Positions 49,400 to 61,171 of a stretch of 64,000 nt of DNA are shown here, piece by piece; positions within the stretch are counted from its first letter, which is position 1; every line of letters begins with the position of its first letter. Origin of the DNA: Sclerodactyla briareus (Eukaryota > Echinodermata > Holothuroidea > Dendrochirotida > Sclerodactylidae); contig JAODTK010005544.1 of assembly GCA_026419785.1 (NCBI GenBank), positions 1-64,000 on the forward strand, in the 5' to 3' direction. The translations under genes were made by a program, and so were the position numbers. The notes under the pieces were generated by a model that was not told the DNA's origin, did no database searches, and saw nothing but the letters and a program-made list of their open reading frames with translations.

Positions 49400-49945
49400 G
49401 GAAAATTAAAGGCAACTGCAGGATGAATGTTTACGAGGCTAATATATTAGCTGAAGAAAAACTAATGCCACAGTCCCAACCTGATTCTTACGACTTCCCG
49501 TTACGAAGTTAGTCTTTTGAAGTTTGTCCATGTGTTTGCGCAAGAGAAAAGTAACCCATCATGCAATAATATTTGATGTCATACTTGCACAACCTTGCAA
49601 ACAATCTTCGTTTTTCTAATTGAAATTCATACATTCTGTTCACTTCGAGAGGCATTTAGTCTATGGGAGATTATGCTGGAGTGGGTTGATAGGTGTTGAG
49701 GGTTACTTTGGTGGCAGAAAGACAACAGAACTTCTAAATGTTGACTTATCAACAAAATGAAATACATGACATTCCCTCCCAATTTCCTCTGCACATTGAG
49801 CCAAACTTTAAGGCCATTAACTCCACATAGAAACAATGTCTGAAATGGGGTTTTGACCTATCGATGCAGTTTTCCATTTTCCACAATGATACATCTGTTG
49901 TATCCAAGCCTGCTGTTGCGTAATGGAAATGCACTTCATTCTAAT
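49400..49945 (+). repeat. repeat W, copy 2
   Basis: Second copy of 35190-35625, same orientation. Similarity includes both ends and the intervening order of blocks; about 100 bp of extra sequence sits in the middle (49640-49760). Confidence 0.75.
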
Positions 49946-49969
49946 TTAAGGTTTACTGTTCTTCTACGA

Positions 49970-50170
49970 GGTGCTTGCCTTCCTATATTTTGTCATCGGA
50001 TGCATTTGTGGCCCGAGCCTCACGGACCCTACAACAGGCCCTATGCACGACGTTCTGAGCATCCTCCCAAGGTCCTCTGTCTCAGGCCTCGCTCGCCTCC
50101 TGTATGTTCGTCCACCTCTACCCGTACTCGCGGTACGGTGAAGGCTCGGTCTAGCAAAAATCTAGCAGAA
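49970..50170 (+). CDS. candidate exon, function unknown
   Basis: Two competing frames are open here. One reads EVLAFLYFVIGCICGPSLTD (hydrophobic) and continues to a stop near 50144. The other reads on to a GTGAGT at about 50171 and is Arg/Pro/Ser-rich. GC content is higher than in the surroundings. No family recognised. Confidence 0.15.
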
Positions 50171-50539
50171 GGTGAGTCTCATGGAGATAATTTACTGGGC
50201 AGGACTTCACATGGTTATTCCATTCACAAGCAATACGTTCCCCACCATCCGCACCACTGACTGTTTGCTTGTAAACCTAATCCTCCGCTGGGCACACATT
50301 CTACAAAACGTGCTTCAGTACATTGTGCGAATAACCTCTCATTAGTTCATGAGTACCCTCTGCAAATTAGCTATTCTGCCAATGAAGGTAATTCGGGGCG
50401 AATCTATGACCATTCATGTAGTTTGTGATTCCTTGGAGAAAAAAGAGGAATTTTGGTAGTACTCTGTTGTGCGCGCGTTCATGGGTGTGTCTGTGTCCTG
50501 GCTTGTGAACACAATAAGTCATCCTACCTGGTGATGAAC

Positions 50540-51500
50540 TCATACTTGATATGTGTGTTCACATGATGTAGATGATCCCTATTGTTTGGGGTCCGTCAAG
50601 GTCTTATGAGGTCACAGAGATCAAGTATAGCTTTTGTATGCGCGTACAGACCTGTGTTTCTAGTGTTTTTACTGTTGGCATTTCCAAGAGAAATCAGAGA
50701 ATTGGTGAAAATAGAGTTTTTGGCAATTCTGGGCTAGTAAACTGATAACTTGACTCCCACCTGGATGATGCAACGCACACTTGGTATCTTGTTCCCCATA
50801 TGAAAACATGATCCTATATTTTGAGATCAGTCAAAGTCATTCAGGTCATAGAGATCACAGTTTGGAATCCTTGTAAACAGGATAAGTCCAGAATAGAATG
50901 CCTGATTCGATTGAGCTGAAAATTGGTGCATAGCTTTCTCACAGAGAGTACAAAAACCCTACTGCTTTTGGTTGTTGACCAGTGTTCATTTCGGAAATTG
51001 TAGAATACAGTTAAAAATGGATCAAGCTGATACTTGTTGGGGTTCCCCATCATGAGTACATGAATTTATATTGGTTTTGGCCGGGTCAGGGTCATCTTAT
51101 ATCACATAGTTCAAAGTCAAAAAAACACGATATAAGCCTAAAATCCCCCCCCCCACTTTATGATGAAGCCATACACGTATTTTAGTTACACATGATGAGT
51201 AATGCACCAATCGTTCAAAGCTCAGTCACAGGTCCATCTGAGGTCAGCAGAGGTCCAAAGTTTGAAAACCCTTTCGAACTCATCCAGCCCAGAAGCTTGG
51301 GCGAATCAATTCGAAATTTTAGTATGTAGTTTGGGGAAACTGAAATTTTGAGCACTTTGTCTTGTGATCAGGAGACTCAAACCACCCTGATGGATCGAGC
51401 TCAAACTTTTTAGGGATGGATTCTCCATACTGAGTACATGAATTCTATTGTTCTGGGTCCATAGACAATGAGGCACTCTCATCCATTTCTATCATAGTTT
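50540..51500 (+). repeat. diverged tandem repeat of 240-370-bp units
   Basis: A recurring order of words is seen three times: ACTTGTTGGGGTTCCCCATCA / CTTGGTATCTTGTTCCCCATA / TTTTTAGGGATGGATTCTCCAT, then GTACATGAATT.TAT, then GGTCA.GGTCAT-type half-sites (about 50785, 51035 and 51410). Units start near 50765, 51015 and 51390. Contains a C9 run at about 51147. Non-coding. Confidence 0.55.
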
Positions 51501-51522
51501 AGGTCTAGAGATCACTGCTCAG

Positions 51523-51627
51523 TCCGGGATGTTTGTATATGATGTTGAGCCCTGGCTCTGGGTGTACGGTGACACCTCCAAGACGGAAAGTTACCTCAAA
51601 GATATGGATGACCTCTCCTCTGCCAAG
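51523..51627 (+). CDS. candidate internal exon, phase 0-0, function unknown
   Basis: AGATCACTGCTCAG precedes and GTTGTCGG follows. The 105-nt frame is exactly 35 codons, beginning SGMFVYDVEPWLWVYGDTSK and ending DDLSSAK, with an acidic soluble-protein composition unlike the neighbouring repeats. The frame stays open to 51831 if not spliced. This is the best-looking single candidate exon in the window, but I cannot name a family. Confidence 0.3.
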
Positions 51628-51831
51628 GTTGTCGGGACGCTAGCACCCTCCAGTAATTACCTGCCAGTTGAGAAGGTTTGGCTGTGCTATCCAACTTTTT
51701 TAGCCGTTGCCAGGGCTGGAGGAAACTATGCGTCACGCTGGTGTGTTGTTGTTGGTTTATGCCTTCCGGGCCTGAGTTACTTTATTTTTCACTTGCCCAA
51801 ATGTAAGTATTTGTATGAACATAAGCCTTAG

Positions 51832-52499
51832 ATTTGGTAAATTGCATATGCATCCAGTGTTAATTAAGGGCAATTGATGGACTGAAAGTACTTGCCCTGA
51901 ACCGAAGTGTCACCTGCCGGGGGCAAGTTTGGGCAAGTCAATTTTGTTTTTTGAAAATTTCGAAAAACAATCCTAGTTAATGAGGTAGAAGTGATTATTT
52001 TTAGTTATACATTACATGTACGTGTCCTTGCCTTAGTTCGTAGATAGTTTCTTGGCTCCAAATATAAACACTCGGTACGTGGATTTTAAAATTGGGTTCT
52101 GCCGCTTGAAACAGGAACCTGTTTTATTGCAAGATGTGAAGGGCTCAGACTTGGCTTTTGGGCTGCAATTCGAGTGGATGAACCCTATTTTTGTACAGGT
52201 CGCAGTACTTATAAGGTCAATAGGGCGGTCCATTATTGAGAACTTGTATGTATGCGAAACAGTTTAATGAAAATATGCAGGTGGCTCATACTCGTATCTA
52301 CGCTGTGCATATTGATTATTCATCCTGATTGTTTTTTGGGTCAGATCAAGGTAACCTACGTAAGCACAAGGTCGAAGGTTGAAAATCCTATGAAAAGGAA
52401 ATGACTTCCTGTCGACCTTTGACACTTCCCCTGTGTGATGTATTGGTTCCGGTTAGTCAATAAATTCAAACGTACACTTGAGGTTACTCCAGATATTCC
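51832..52499. other. no gene recognised
   Basis: A 71-codon frame on + (52052-52267) and its - strand counterpart overlap; neither has a recognised motif. Confidence 0.4.
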
Positions 52500-52660
52500 C
52501 ATTAGTTGATTTGCATGTTATGCAATTTTGTCAAAGGTTGTAAGATTTTCACGAAACTTGGTTTGATGGGATCTGCCTTTGTCCTGGGATATTTGAGATA
52601 ATGAATGTGGTCTCAGTTATATAATTTGTCTATTTTGCACAGTCATGCAAATTATTATCA
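52500..52660 (+). repeat. ACGAAACTTGG repeat, single unit
   Basis: TTTTCACGAAACTTGGTTTGATGGG and the following text resemble the ~115-bp subunits at 33556-33900. Confidence 0.45.
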
Positions 52661-52784
52661 TAGTCACACTTTCACCTAGCCCCCCCCTTTTCAGTAGACC
52701 CTGTTTTCCACATTCATTATCTTTTTGTATCGGTTGGAATTTGTCACTGGTTATACCACCCTATTGTGAATGGGCAAACTACAG

Positions 52785-52906
52785 CCATCGCTATATCATG
52801 TAGCAAATTCTTCTATTTCAACCTCCTGGATCAGATTGGTTGGAACAAACCAGATAACCTTGATAGCACAACCACTGATTCGCCTTAGTATCGAATACCA
52901 TGGCAG
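52785..52906 (+). CDS. candidate exon, function unknown
   Basis: GGGCAAACTACAG precedes, and GTTAGC follows CATGGCAG. One frame is open throughout (begins SLYHVANSSISTSWIRLVG). A second frame, AISCSKFFYFNLLDQIGWNK, is open to a TAG at about 52886. No family recognised. Confidence 0.15.
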
Positions 52907-52999
52907 GTTAGCGCTGCATTGCCGTCAGAACCAGCGCCGTCCCATCCATTGCTGCTTCCCTATACCTTTGTGTGTTTTCGACAATCCTCCCAAAAATAG

Positions 53000-53173
53000 A
53001 TGGGCACCCCCGCCCCCCGTACAATGTGTGGCCTACCGGGACGCGTTTCTTTACCAACATCGAAGGGGAAATGGTGGTTTTTCACCGTGATTGTGACCAG
53101 GATGGTCTTTTCCTTACTCGTTGCCTGGCATTGTCCCATCATTTTTGGCGAGGATTGTCGGAATCGTACAAAG
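53000..53173 (+). CDS. candidate exon with one membrane-like segment
   Basis: A 58-codon frame from ATG at 53000 to a GTATAG donor at 53174 reads through KWWFFTVIVTRMVFSLLVAW, a plausible transmembrane helix, then a CPIIFGEDCRNRTK tail with a possible N-glycosylation site. A competing frame (52972-53325) is longer. No family recognised. Confidence 0.15.
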
Positions 53174-53584
53174 GTATAGGGAATGACCTGTGTCCCTCAA
53201 TACTTTACAGTGGCACCCATTCCCGCCTGCCGTTCCCGTCCATTGCACTGCCTGGATCTGTAACTCGTCACGTAAGTTTGGTATGTTGCTTGCCGGAAAC
53301 ACCAGCTTCTGGCTGTATAGTGTAAAATATCTGTTTCGTTGACATTTATGTTGCCCCATTCTGAGCAGCTGTTTTTCTCTTATCTGTCACTGTACGAATA
53401 GCCCTTATTTCCTATCGCGCCATTTCTCTTCCATTGTAGTGTATATGCATCCTCCCTATAGCGTTTTTGTCCTCCAGTCCATAGTTTATTACCATGATCA
53501 CCAGAGCATCCTGGGTATTTTAGCCCTCGTTCTTCGCCCCATACTGCAGTACTATTCGCCACTATTTGTACCAGGTCGTGCTAA

Positions 53585-53634
53585 ATGAGATTGCCACGTC
53601 CGAAAGTTTCGTACAATGAAGAAAACTTTGCCAC
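53585..53634 (+). CDS. candidate short coding exon with strong donor
   Basis: ATGAGATTGCCACG opens a frame reading MRLPRPKVSYNEENFAT up to GCCACG followed by GTGAGT (53635). The next strong acceptor (AATACCTTTCCAG, ending near 53681) would define an intron of only about 46 nt, very short for an animal. In-phase joining is possible to a frame beginning IRGSILFKAQQRCRPG. Confidence 0.2.
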
Positions 53635-53681
53635 GGTGAGTTCTTTATTTTCATATATTTTATGTTAATACCTTTCCAGAT

Positions 53682-54126
53682 CAGAGGATCGATCCTTTTC
53701 AAAGCCCAGCAAAGGTGCAGACCTGGATCTGCACCTAATTTCAGCTGCGAATCCTTCACTAGGTACAGGGAATGGGGCAATGCCTTTTTGTTGGTACCTT
53801 ACTGTGGTGTGGGTAATCACACACAGACGCACTTGCCCAATTGTCTACCCCTCGTTTTCGCCTGCTCCAACCCTCGTGCTGAACGCCCTTCGGAAGGCAA
53901 CCAGGTTCTATTTTTTCAAAGTCTTTGGTATGACCGGACCGCTACTCGACTCCGGTCTGGAAGGCCGACACTCTCCCAACTGTGCCAACACTCGGGGTTG
54001 GAGGCAGTTGTACTAGACAAGACAGCTGACTATTCGAATCTGGCAGTGTCCTCTCAAAGCAACTGGTGGAAAAGCGCGGTAACCTTGTTATCTCATGTTG
54101 GAAATAGTGCAATTTTATACGTATGA
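53682..54126 (+). other. overlapping ORFs, repeat-like
   Basis: The frame 53662-54126 (154 codons) and a second (53780-54016) overlap. The text reading FGMTGPLLDSGLEGRHSPN resembles a 'GMTRPGIEPRSPGP'-type translation seen widely as a repeat-derived artefact in animal transcripts. I therefore treat this as repeat sequence, not a gene. Confidence 0.3.
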
Positions 54127-54474
54127 TGTAATATAAAAGCGCATCGTGCGTTTGGTGCCAGAATTGTGAATAGCGTCGTAACAGGAGCCCAGTGAAAATC
54201 GACAAAGGTCCGAAACAAATTTTAAAGTGTTGTTTTTTGTCGATCAACGTCTACAAATTGAGCCTTGGTTGCATAAAATGGTTCTTTGCAAGGTTTGTGT
54301 AGATGCTTGTAGAGTGTGCCCCACAAATACATATCATTCTGTACTAATCTGAGGACCTGGGTTCTGATGACCGTTCTGCTGTTGTAATCATGACAACAGT
54401 GAGATATCTTTCAGCAAGAATACTTTCATGCAGAGATCCAGGTTTTCAATCCTGCTTTTCTGCCTGACTCATCA
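54127..54474. other. no feature recognised
   Basis: Unassigned sequence. Confidence 0.4.
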
Positions 54475-54674
54475 GGCTCCCTGCATGGTCTGGAGATCAT
54501 TACTTTTTCTTTTCCTCACGATCTCTGGCCTGCTACGTCACATTTCGAAAACATGTGTGGAGCAGTATTACTCTCAGAACTTACTGGGTTTATCTTCTTG
54601 GTGGTCGCTTCAGTACTGGTTTATATGGTTCACTGGCCTATCCAGTCATCCTCGGCATATCTACGCTGCTAGGT
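54475..54674 (+). CDS. candidate exon, hydrophobic, function unknown
   Basis: GACTCATCAG precedes GCTCCCTGC, and CTGCTAGGTGAAGC provides a donor at about 54675. One frame (ORF 54428-54676) contains LGLSSWWSLQYWFIWFTGLS. Another reads LLSELTGFIFLVVASVLVYM, which would make one membrane helix. The frame cannot be settled. Confidence 0.2.
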
Positions 54675-57539
54675 GAAGCTATGCCCATAACAGGTAAGAC
54701 TTTAGAATATGATAGTATTACATCATTTCTCAAAAGGCCAATAGTCAGGTCAATATGACCTCAATTTTTTACTTTCCCATTGTATTATGTTAGTCCCCCA
54801 CGGGCCTTATACAGGAATTCGAAATAGGGTGTCTCATGTGAACGATGAAAATCACTATAGCACAAATCACTTGCAAATCGCGGGCAACGCATGCGGAGCG
54901 CGGAAGACGCCAGTTTAGGTGGAGTCAAAGAAAGCAACTTGGCATGCCATAATATTATTTTTTTGGGGGGGGGGGGGGGCCGTCTCAAGGCCGCCTCAAA
55001 GAAAATTGGCTGTCCCCATCAGTGTCCTGGCTGTCTCAATGAGGGTGAGACCCCTCTGCTAAGGCCTGGTCCCAACAAATTTTGAGTCAGTCTGAGTACC
55101 GATAAGGCACTATCAGCTATTGCCTAATTCGTTATGTTACGTCACAGAGAAAACCAATGAGCTCTGTTGACAAAAGATGTAAAACATGTACTGTGACAGA
55201 ACAAATTATTTATATGAATACAAATTAACAGAATTGTTCACAAGAATTAACGAAGAATTCTCATTCATTTTTAGGTGCATAATGTTCTTCCTGTTATCAT
55301 TGTGCAAAAAATGTGGCATTTGTGTAGAGTATTATGGTCAGCCTTCATGTTTGTGACTCAATGGATTCCTAAAGCAGGCTGAAAACATCCGAATTTGAGG
55401 TCAGGGCTTCGATTTTTATTACGGTCGTCCGTTCGTCCGAGCAACTAAAATTCGGAACTGACAACCAGTTTTTGACAAGACGGTTGTCCTGCTGGACTAC
55501 CACTCTTTTAGTTACAATTTAGCTTACAAGGAAATTTTTGTCTCATCGTTTTTGTAAAAAAAATATCTTGCAATATATTCAATTTTATTTTGCTTCATTT
55601 TTCCCACCCAAAACACCCCGAACTCTGATCACGACTCATGGCCTCACACACGCAATGTCACAAACAGTCACCAGACTCGCGGGCCGGCAGATCAGCCAGA
55701 GCTATTGCTGCGTTCCGTTATCGGTGATTACTGTAATATCCATACTGGTGCAGTGCGGTTCCATTTGCTAAGGTGCGGACGCGCAGAAAGCCCTGATCTG
55801 GTTTCCACAACAGGAATAGCAAATTTTTGCACTGGGTTTAACCAGTCACGATCTCGATACTTCAGTTACAATGTATTCTACTAATATCAATCATTGTGGT
55901 TCAGGCAATCGTAACACTGCAGGCATGATGAGAGATCGAAAAACCCTAATTTTTATTTTTTATATCGCACTCGATAACTTTCGTGACTTTGTAGAACTGA
56001 TGCATGCACACATTCTATGTTAACCAGGGAATGGCCCAAATCACTGTCAATACTTAAAATCTGTTGGAGTCTGAAACTTAAAAAAATCATCAAATAATGA
56101 AACAGCATGTAGATGGGTTATACACCACCTTTCACAAAAAATTGAAATCATGTTATTTGCAATGTGGTCTTCCAGGTAGTCCCTACTTTCTGTCTAGGTA
56201 AGTGTGGTCCTGTACAAAATCATAGCAAGCTCACTTAGCTTAGGCCTACTACTAACTACCTTGTGGAATTAGTACTGCCATTGAAAAATAATTTTTGTTT
56301 CCTATTTATTCACACAAACTTTTGCCTAGGAAAAAACATTCACTATGGGCAGGAAAAAAGGTTGCCGTTGAGATTTGCCCTTTCCGCGTGTCATGTGGCT
56401 ATGGGCTGGACACAGGAACGATTGGCATGGGTTGAATGCAGTCCGATTTGAGCAGGTTCAGAAACAAACTTGGGGGCAACACTTGGAGGCTTAATGTAAC
56501 CCCCTAATCAACATCATCTTCCTATTGTTAACAACTGTCAATGTTTCGGCTGTATGCATGGTTATCGAAAAATTCGCTTAATCGTTTTCTGAGATCCCCC
56601 CCCCACACCACATTCTGAAACCTAGGTAAAGAGTGATTTGCACATATCTCGTAATTCCCACTCGTGAACGGGGCGGTAAAAAAGTGGCGGACATATGATC
56701 GCCGGTGAAACAAATTTGAAAGTTATTACAGAAAGTTGAATGATTGATCCCCAAATAACAATCGGACAACCATTATTTCTCTTCGGACACCCAACTGCAA
56801 CACAGTTGTCTAAACACCACCAAAAAAAACTTTAAAATCGAGGCCTGGAGGTGCGGGACTTTGAGATGTTTCTTCCCTTTGGCTATTTAAAGGAAATATG
56901 TTACATACATTGCCTCCAAATGAATGCACAAGCTACATCCCTAATCTGACTAATGTACCCCTTCCCTCTACTCGAAGCTATTCTCCTCCCAACCCCCATC
57001 TGAGATAATATCACATCACTCTCTCAACTGTGCGTCATTCGCACGCATCCATCATTTCATCCGGTAGCGTCCCCCCCCCCCCCCCCTGCCCCGCTGGACT
57101 CATTCCAGTCTGAATTAGTTCACGGATCCGAGATCAGCAAATGCCTACGTCACCATAGCAACATATACCTACTGCTGACGTCACTAGGTGTTACATAGGT
57201 AATCCTGTACGAAGTCAATTACGACAGTTTGTCTTGACAACGCATCAACTTTCATAGACTCATGTACCCACGGCACGAAAGCAGAAATATTCCATCCCTA
57301 TTTTGTCTTAAAAAAAATAACAATGCGCATGCATGCTAACAAACGAGAGTAATTTGACTTCAAAAGCTTAGGATAAGCCCTTCCCCTGTAACGAATAACT
57401 TAGACCCTGCGCGAACCGCACTGACTACCGGCAATCCTGATTCCATCAGACAATCCTCCTGGGAGCTTTCTTTGGGATTCTACTGAAAATGGACATGAGT
57501 GGACGAGTCCCGTCATCCCTCATTCACTTACCAATCAAG
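54675..57539. other. no gene recognised; G15 and C16 runs
   Basis: G15 at 54965-54979, C9 at about 56597, C16 at 57071-57086. ORFs at 54891-55085, 55538-55771 and 56263-56451 have no recognised domains. Confidence 0.4.
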
Positions 57540-58740
57540 CCCCCCTTACTCCCCATTCATTTCAGGTGAGTGTTGTATTTCGGTACCCTCTCTCCCAGTC
57601 CGTGGTGGTAACCAACGACTCTCCACCCAAAGCCTCTTCTAGGAGCCCTCATTCATGCTCAGGCACCTCTATCACTCACACAATTTTGCACTCATTCACT
57701 CTTCTCTTTCATTTTAGGTTGTGGTGTTTGGTGTCACCCTCTGCTAGTCTGTGGTAGTCATCAAGCTACACACCATCTATTCTTGTCCCGGAGCCTCTAC
57801 GGAGAGCTCTCATCCCTGTTGTCTGCTTCTTCTCTCCCTCTCACTCCGAAATCTACCCCGGCTGCCTCATTCATGCTACATTCACTCTTCTCTTCTACTT
57901 CAGGCCTCCTCCAGCCTGTGATAGTCATCAAGCTATACCGTTTATTCTCACCCGGAGCCTCTACTGGGAGCTCTCATCCCTGCTCTCAGCGCCTCTCCTC
58001 AGGAATTATCACTCACTCATTCATGTGCTCACTCACTCCCTCTTCTATTTCAGGCCGTGGTGTTTGGTGTCACCCTCTGCCAGTCGGTGGTTGTCATCAA
58101 GCTATACCGTCTATTCTTCACCTGGAGCCTCTACTGGGAGCTCTCATCCCTGATGTCTGCCTCTCACTCAGAAATTATCACTCACTCATTCATGTGCTCA
58201 CTTGCTCCCTCTTCCATTCAAGGCCGTGGTGTTTGGTGTGACCCTCTGCCAGTCTGTGGTTGTCATCAAGCTATAACATCTATTCTTCACATGGAGCCTC
58301 TACTGGGAGCTCTCATCCCTGTTTTCCACCTCTCTCCCACTCAGACAATATCACTCACTCATTCATGTGCTCACTTGCTCCCTCTTCCATTCAAGGCCGT
58401 GGTGTTTGGTGTCACCCTCTGCCAGTCGGTGGTTGTCATCAAGCTATACCGTCTATTCTTCACCTGGAGCCTCTACTGGGAGCTCTCATCCCTGTTTTCC
58501 ACCTCTCTCCCACTCAGACAATATCACTCACTCATTCATGTGCTCACTTGCTCCCTCTTCCATTCAAGGCCGTGGTGTTTGGTGTGACCCTCTGCCAGTC
58601 TGTGGTTGTCATCAAGCTATAACATCTATTCTTCACATGGAGCCTCTACTGGGAGCTCTCATCCCTGTTTTCCACCTCTCTCCCACTCAGACAATATCAC
58701 TCACTCATTCATGTGCTCACTCGTTCCCTCTCCATTCCAG
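57540..58740 (+). repeat. tandem array of ~170-bp exon-derived units
   Basis: The unit start (GCCGTGGTGTTTGG or a diverged form) occurs at about 57567, 57719, 57904, 58055, 58223, 58396 and 58569, and then in the candidate exon at 58741. Late spacings are 168, 173, 173 and 172 bp. Units at 58055 and 58396 share one variant (TCGGTGG, TACCGTC, CACCTGG); those at 58223 and 58569 share another (TCTGTGG, TAACATC, CACATGG), giving a ~346-bp dimer. Each unit is the first ~105 nt of the exon plus about 60 nt of the upstream pyrimidine-rich intron end; the exon's 3' part and donor are absent. Confidence 0.85.
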
Positions 58741-58894
58741 GCCGTGGTGTTTGGTGTGACCCTCTGCCAGTCGGTGGTTGTCATCAAGCTATACCGTCTA
58801 TTCTTCACCCGGAGCCTTTACTGGGAGCTCTCGTCCCTGTCGTCCGCCTCCCTCCCGCTCAGATTGGACATAAAAAACTATGATAACAGCAAGG
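58741..58894 (+). CDS. candidate internal exon with membrane-like segment
   Basis: TCGTTCCCTCTCCATTCCAG is a strong acceptor and GTAAGA at 58895 a strong donor. The 154-nt frame is open in phase 0 and reads AVVFGVTLCQSVVVIKLYRL, FFTRSLYWELSSLSSASLPL, then LDIKNYDNSK. The first part could be a transmembrane helix; the second is mixed polar. It is the source or last member of the upstream array. Its third codon positions differ from the array copies, which suggests selection on this copy. I recognise no family. Confidence 0.4.
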
Positions 58895-59056
58895 GTAAGA
58901 AGTGACGGCTGAGGTCCGAGGATATACCATGGGTGTGCAAGGAAGTGTGCTGACGAAGAGAGGTTGACAAGTAAGATCAGGTCCGAGTCGTCTCAACTTA
59001 GAAGACATTGGGTGCTGCATTTCATAATCTTGTGGAGCTTGATTGTCCTTTGACAG

Positions 59057-59150
59057 GTTCAAATTAGCCAGGCTGGGATGGGTAGTGCCCGTGCTTCACC
59101 ATCCTCTGCAACACTCGGTGCCTTCTTTCGATGTTGCATATACGGTACCT
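59057..59150 (+). CDS. candidate exon, function unknown
   Basis: TGATTGTCCTTTGACAG precedes GTTCAAATTAGCC. One frame reads FKLARLGWVVPVLHHPLQHS; another is the 130-codon ORF 59078-59470. Phase does not join to the 58741 exon without an immediate stop, so linkage is unproven. Confidence 0.15.
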
Positions 59151-59747
59151 ATGAGATGATTCGCCATGCTCATTCAAGAAAACAGTGCTGGCGTCAGTCA
59201 GGTCGTGACTTTAGGAACCTCCACTTTTGTGACAGTCTCAAAATGGCAATAATTGGATACAAATCCAGAAACCTAGAGTCGTTCCGATATGAATTGTGCT
59301 TGAGTAAGTACATCAAGTATATAAGCCTAAAGATGAGCACATTTGCACTTGGATTCCTACAGTTTATTCAAGGTGAAGCATACACATGGAGCCATATTAG
59401 CGGAACTGATGGAGTGCCAAACTTTACAAAGCGAGCGCTCCTTGCGAAACCAGTACCCATTGCAATGTAATAAAACGAGGGAGTTTCAATATGGCCCCTG
59501 ATGGGACCGCAGTGTTGGAAAGTTTTTGTTGTCAAGAGAACGCACACATTTCACCAGTGGTGAACACGTAGGTACGGTATATGTTACATCGAAAGAATGG
59601 AGCGACTGTATAAAGCTGTTATCCACCAGTTGTGGGTTAGAGGCCAATTGTGTGACTTTGAACAGGGTATCACCAACTTTTGCTTGTTTCTGATGATATA
59701 GGCATGTCCCTGTTTGCATAGTAATATCCCACGAACCCGTATGACAG

Positions 59748-59847
59748 TTAAATGTTTGGGTTGGTGGTGCAAACTGTGTTGTGCTGGGAATGGCTGCTGG
59801 GATCTTCTACCTGTTCTGTGCACTGTTAGTGTGGTGTTACTGTATAG
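59748..59847 (+). CDS. candidate membrane-segment exon
   Basis: CCGTATGACAG precedes, and GTGTCA follows TGTATAG. The frame reads LNVWVGGANCVVLGMAAGIF then YLFCALLVWCYCI, strongly hydrophobic with Gly/Ala/Cys. The polypyrimidine tract is weak. No family recognised. Confidence 0.2.
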
Positions 59848-60449
59848 GTGTCATAGGCTGGATAATGGATATGCCTTTGTACTAATATGCGGTGATGGGA
59901 AATGTAAAATTCAATCTTATTTATGCAATTAATGTGTGTTCAGGTGGTTTCCTAATATGATGACACATAAAAACTAAGCCATACTGAGGAGGGGTGGAGC
60001 AGAGAAACTCCAAATCCTGTTGTTCTAGCTTAAGAAGGGGTTGAAAAAATGGAAATTGTAACTCTTCACTTTGCAATTATTTCTCTTGCCATTCAGGCTG
60101 TTCTCGTGATATATTAGAGTGGCTGTACTATACAAGGCCGCCCTGAGAAGTTTATACGTTCTGTGCACGGAATTGGTGTAGCCCCCAGTGGGACATCATA
60201 GGTGCCATATTTTTCAGATGGTGAAATGTTGTTTACTATGGCTCAGTACCGATCGTCTCCAGGTCGGCTTTCTGCCTTATGGCTTCCAAATTCTGTTTTC
60301 CCCATGCCTAGTGAACACTGTTCTTGGTTAAGACATATAGACAACTGCCGGCATGTACGTGCTGATCTGCCCTTAGACAATATGGATCATGATGAAAATT
60401 AGCTGATTAGTATTATAAAGTATTTATATAAATCAATACCAGTCTTCTT
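59848..60449. other. no gene recognised
   Basis: An acceptor-like CTCTTGCCATTCAG lies near 60097, but every downstream frame stops quickly. Confidence 0.4.
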
Positions 60450-60850
60450 GGCACTGTGATTCCTTGCTAGATTGGAAGGAATCTGTGTAGTCAGTAATTT
60501 GAGAATGGTGGATTCTGTAGCTTGGTCAGTAGGTTCTTGCTGGGTTTGTGATTGCTTGCTGAGTCAGGAAGAATTTGTGCAATCAAGTAAGAGAAAATTA
60601 TTAGGAGCGTAGTAGATCCATATTGGCTTTGTGATTCCTCGCCAGATACAAAGGAATAAGTGCAATCAGTAAATTGGGAATGGATTCTGTAGCTAGGTCA
60701 GTAGGTTCTTGTTTGCCTTTGTGATTCCTTGCCAGATCGTGAGGAATCTGTGTAGTCATTACATTAGGGAATGTAGCTTGGTCAGTTGGTTCTTGTCTAT
60801 GTTGTGATTCCTTGCCAGATCAGAAGGAATCTGTGCAGTCAATGAATTGA
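60450..60850 (+). repeat. tandem repeat, ~82-93-bp unit, about five copies
   Basis: TGTGATTCCTTGCCAGAT or a close variant recurs at about 60456, 60549, 60631, 60722 and 60805, each followed by GAAGGAATCTGTG and a CAGT.A block. GATTCCTT and AAGGAATC within a unit are complementary, so each unit has a short foldback. Confidence 0.85.
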
Positions 60851-61171
60851 AAATCAGGTTTGTCGGGAACATAAAAATGGTCATGCAATGTGAAGACAGC
60901 TAATGGTAATGCGGATGATGAGATGTCATGTGATGAGGAGGAATGGTTATGTGATGACGAGGAACGGTGTGATGATAACAAATAATGAAGTGATAACAAT
61001 TGGTTTTCTGGCAAATTAGAGTAGGTGACATTACCCCTTCATGTGATGACAATGATGAGGTTATGTTGATTGGCCATCTGGTGACAATCAAGTAGATGTT
61101 TGATGACAAGAAACGTTTGTGTGAAGACAAATAGCGAGGTGATGATGACATGCCATCTGGTGTTAACTGAG

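Noticed and set aside
53662-54126. 154-codon ORF as a host gene
   Set aside because: No domain, overlapped by other frames, and part resembles a widespread repeat-derived translation.
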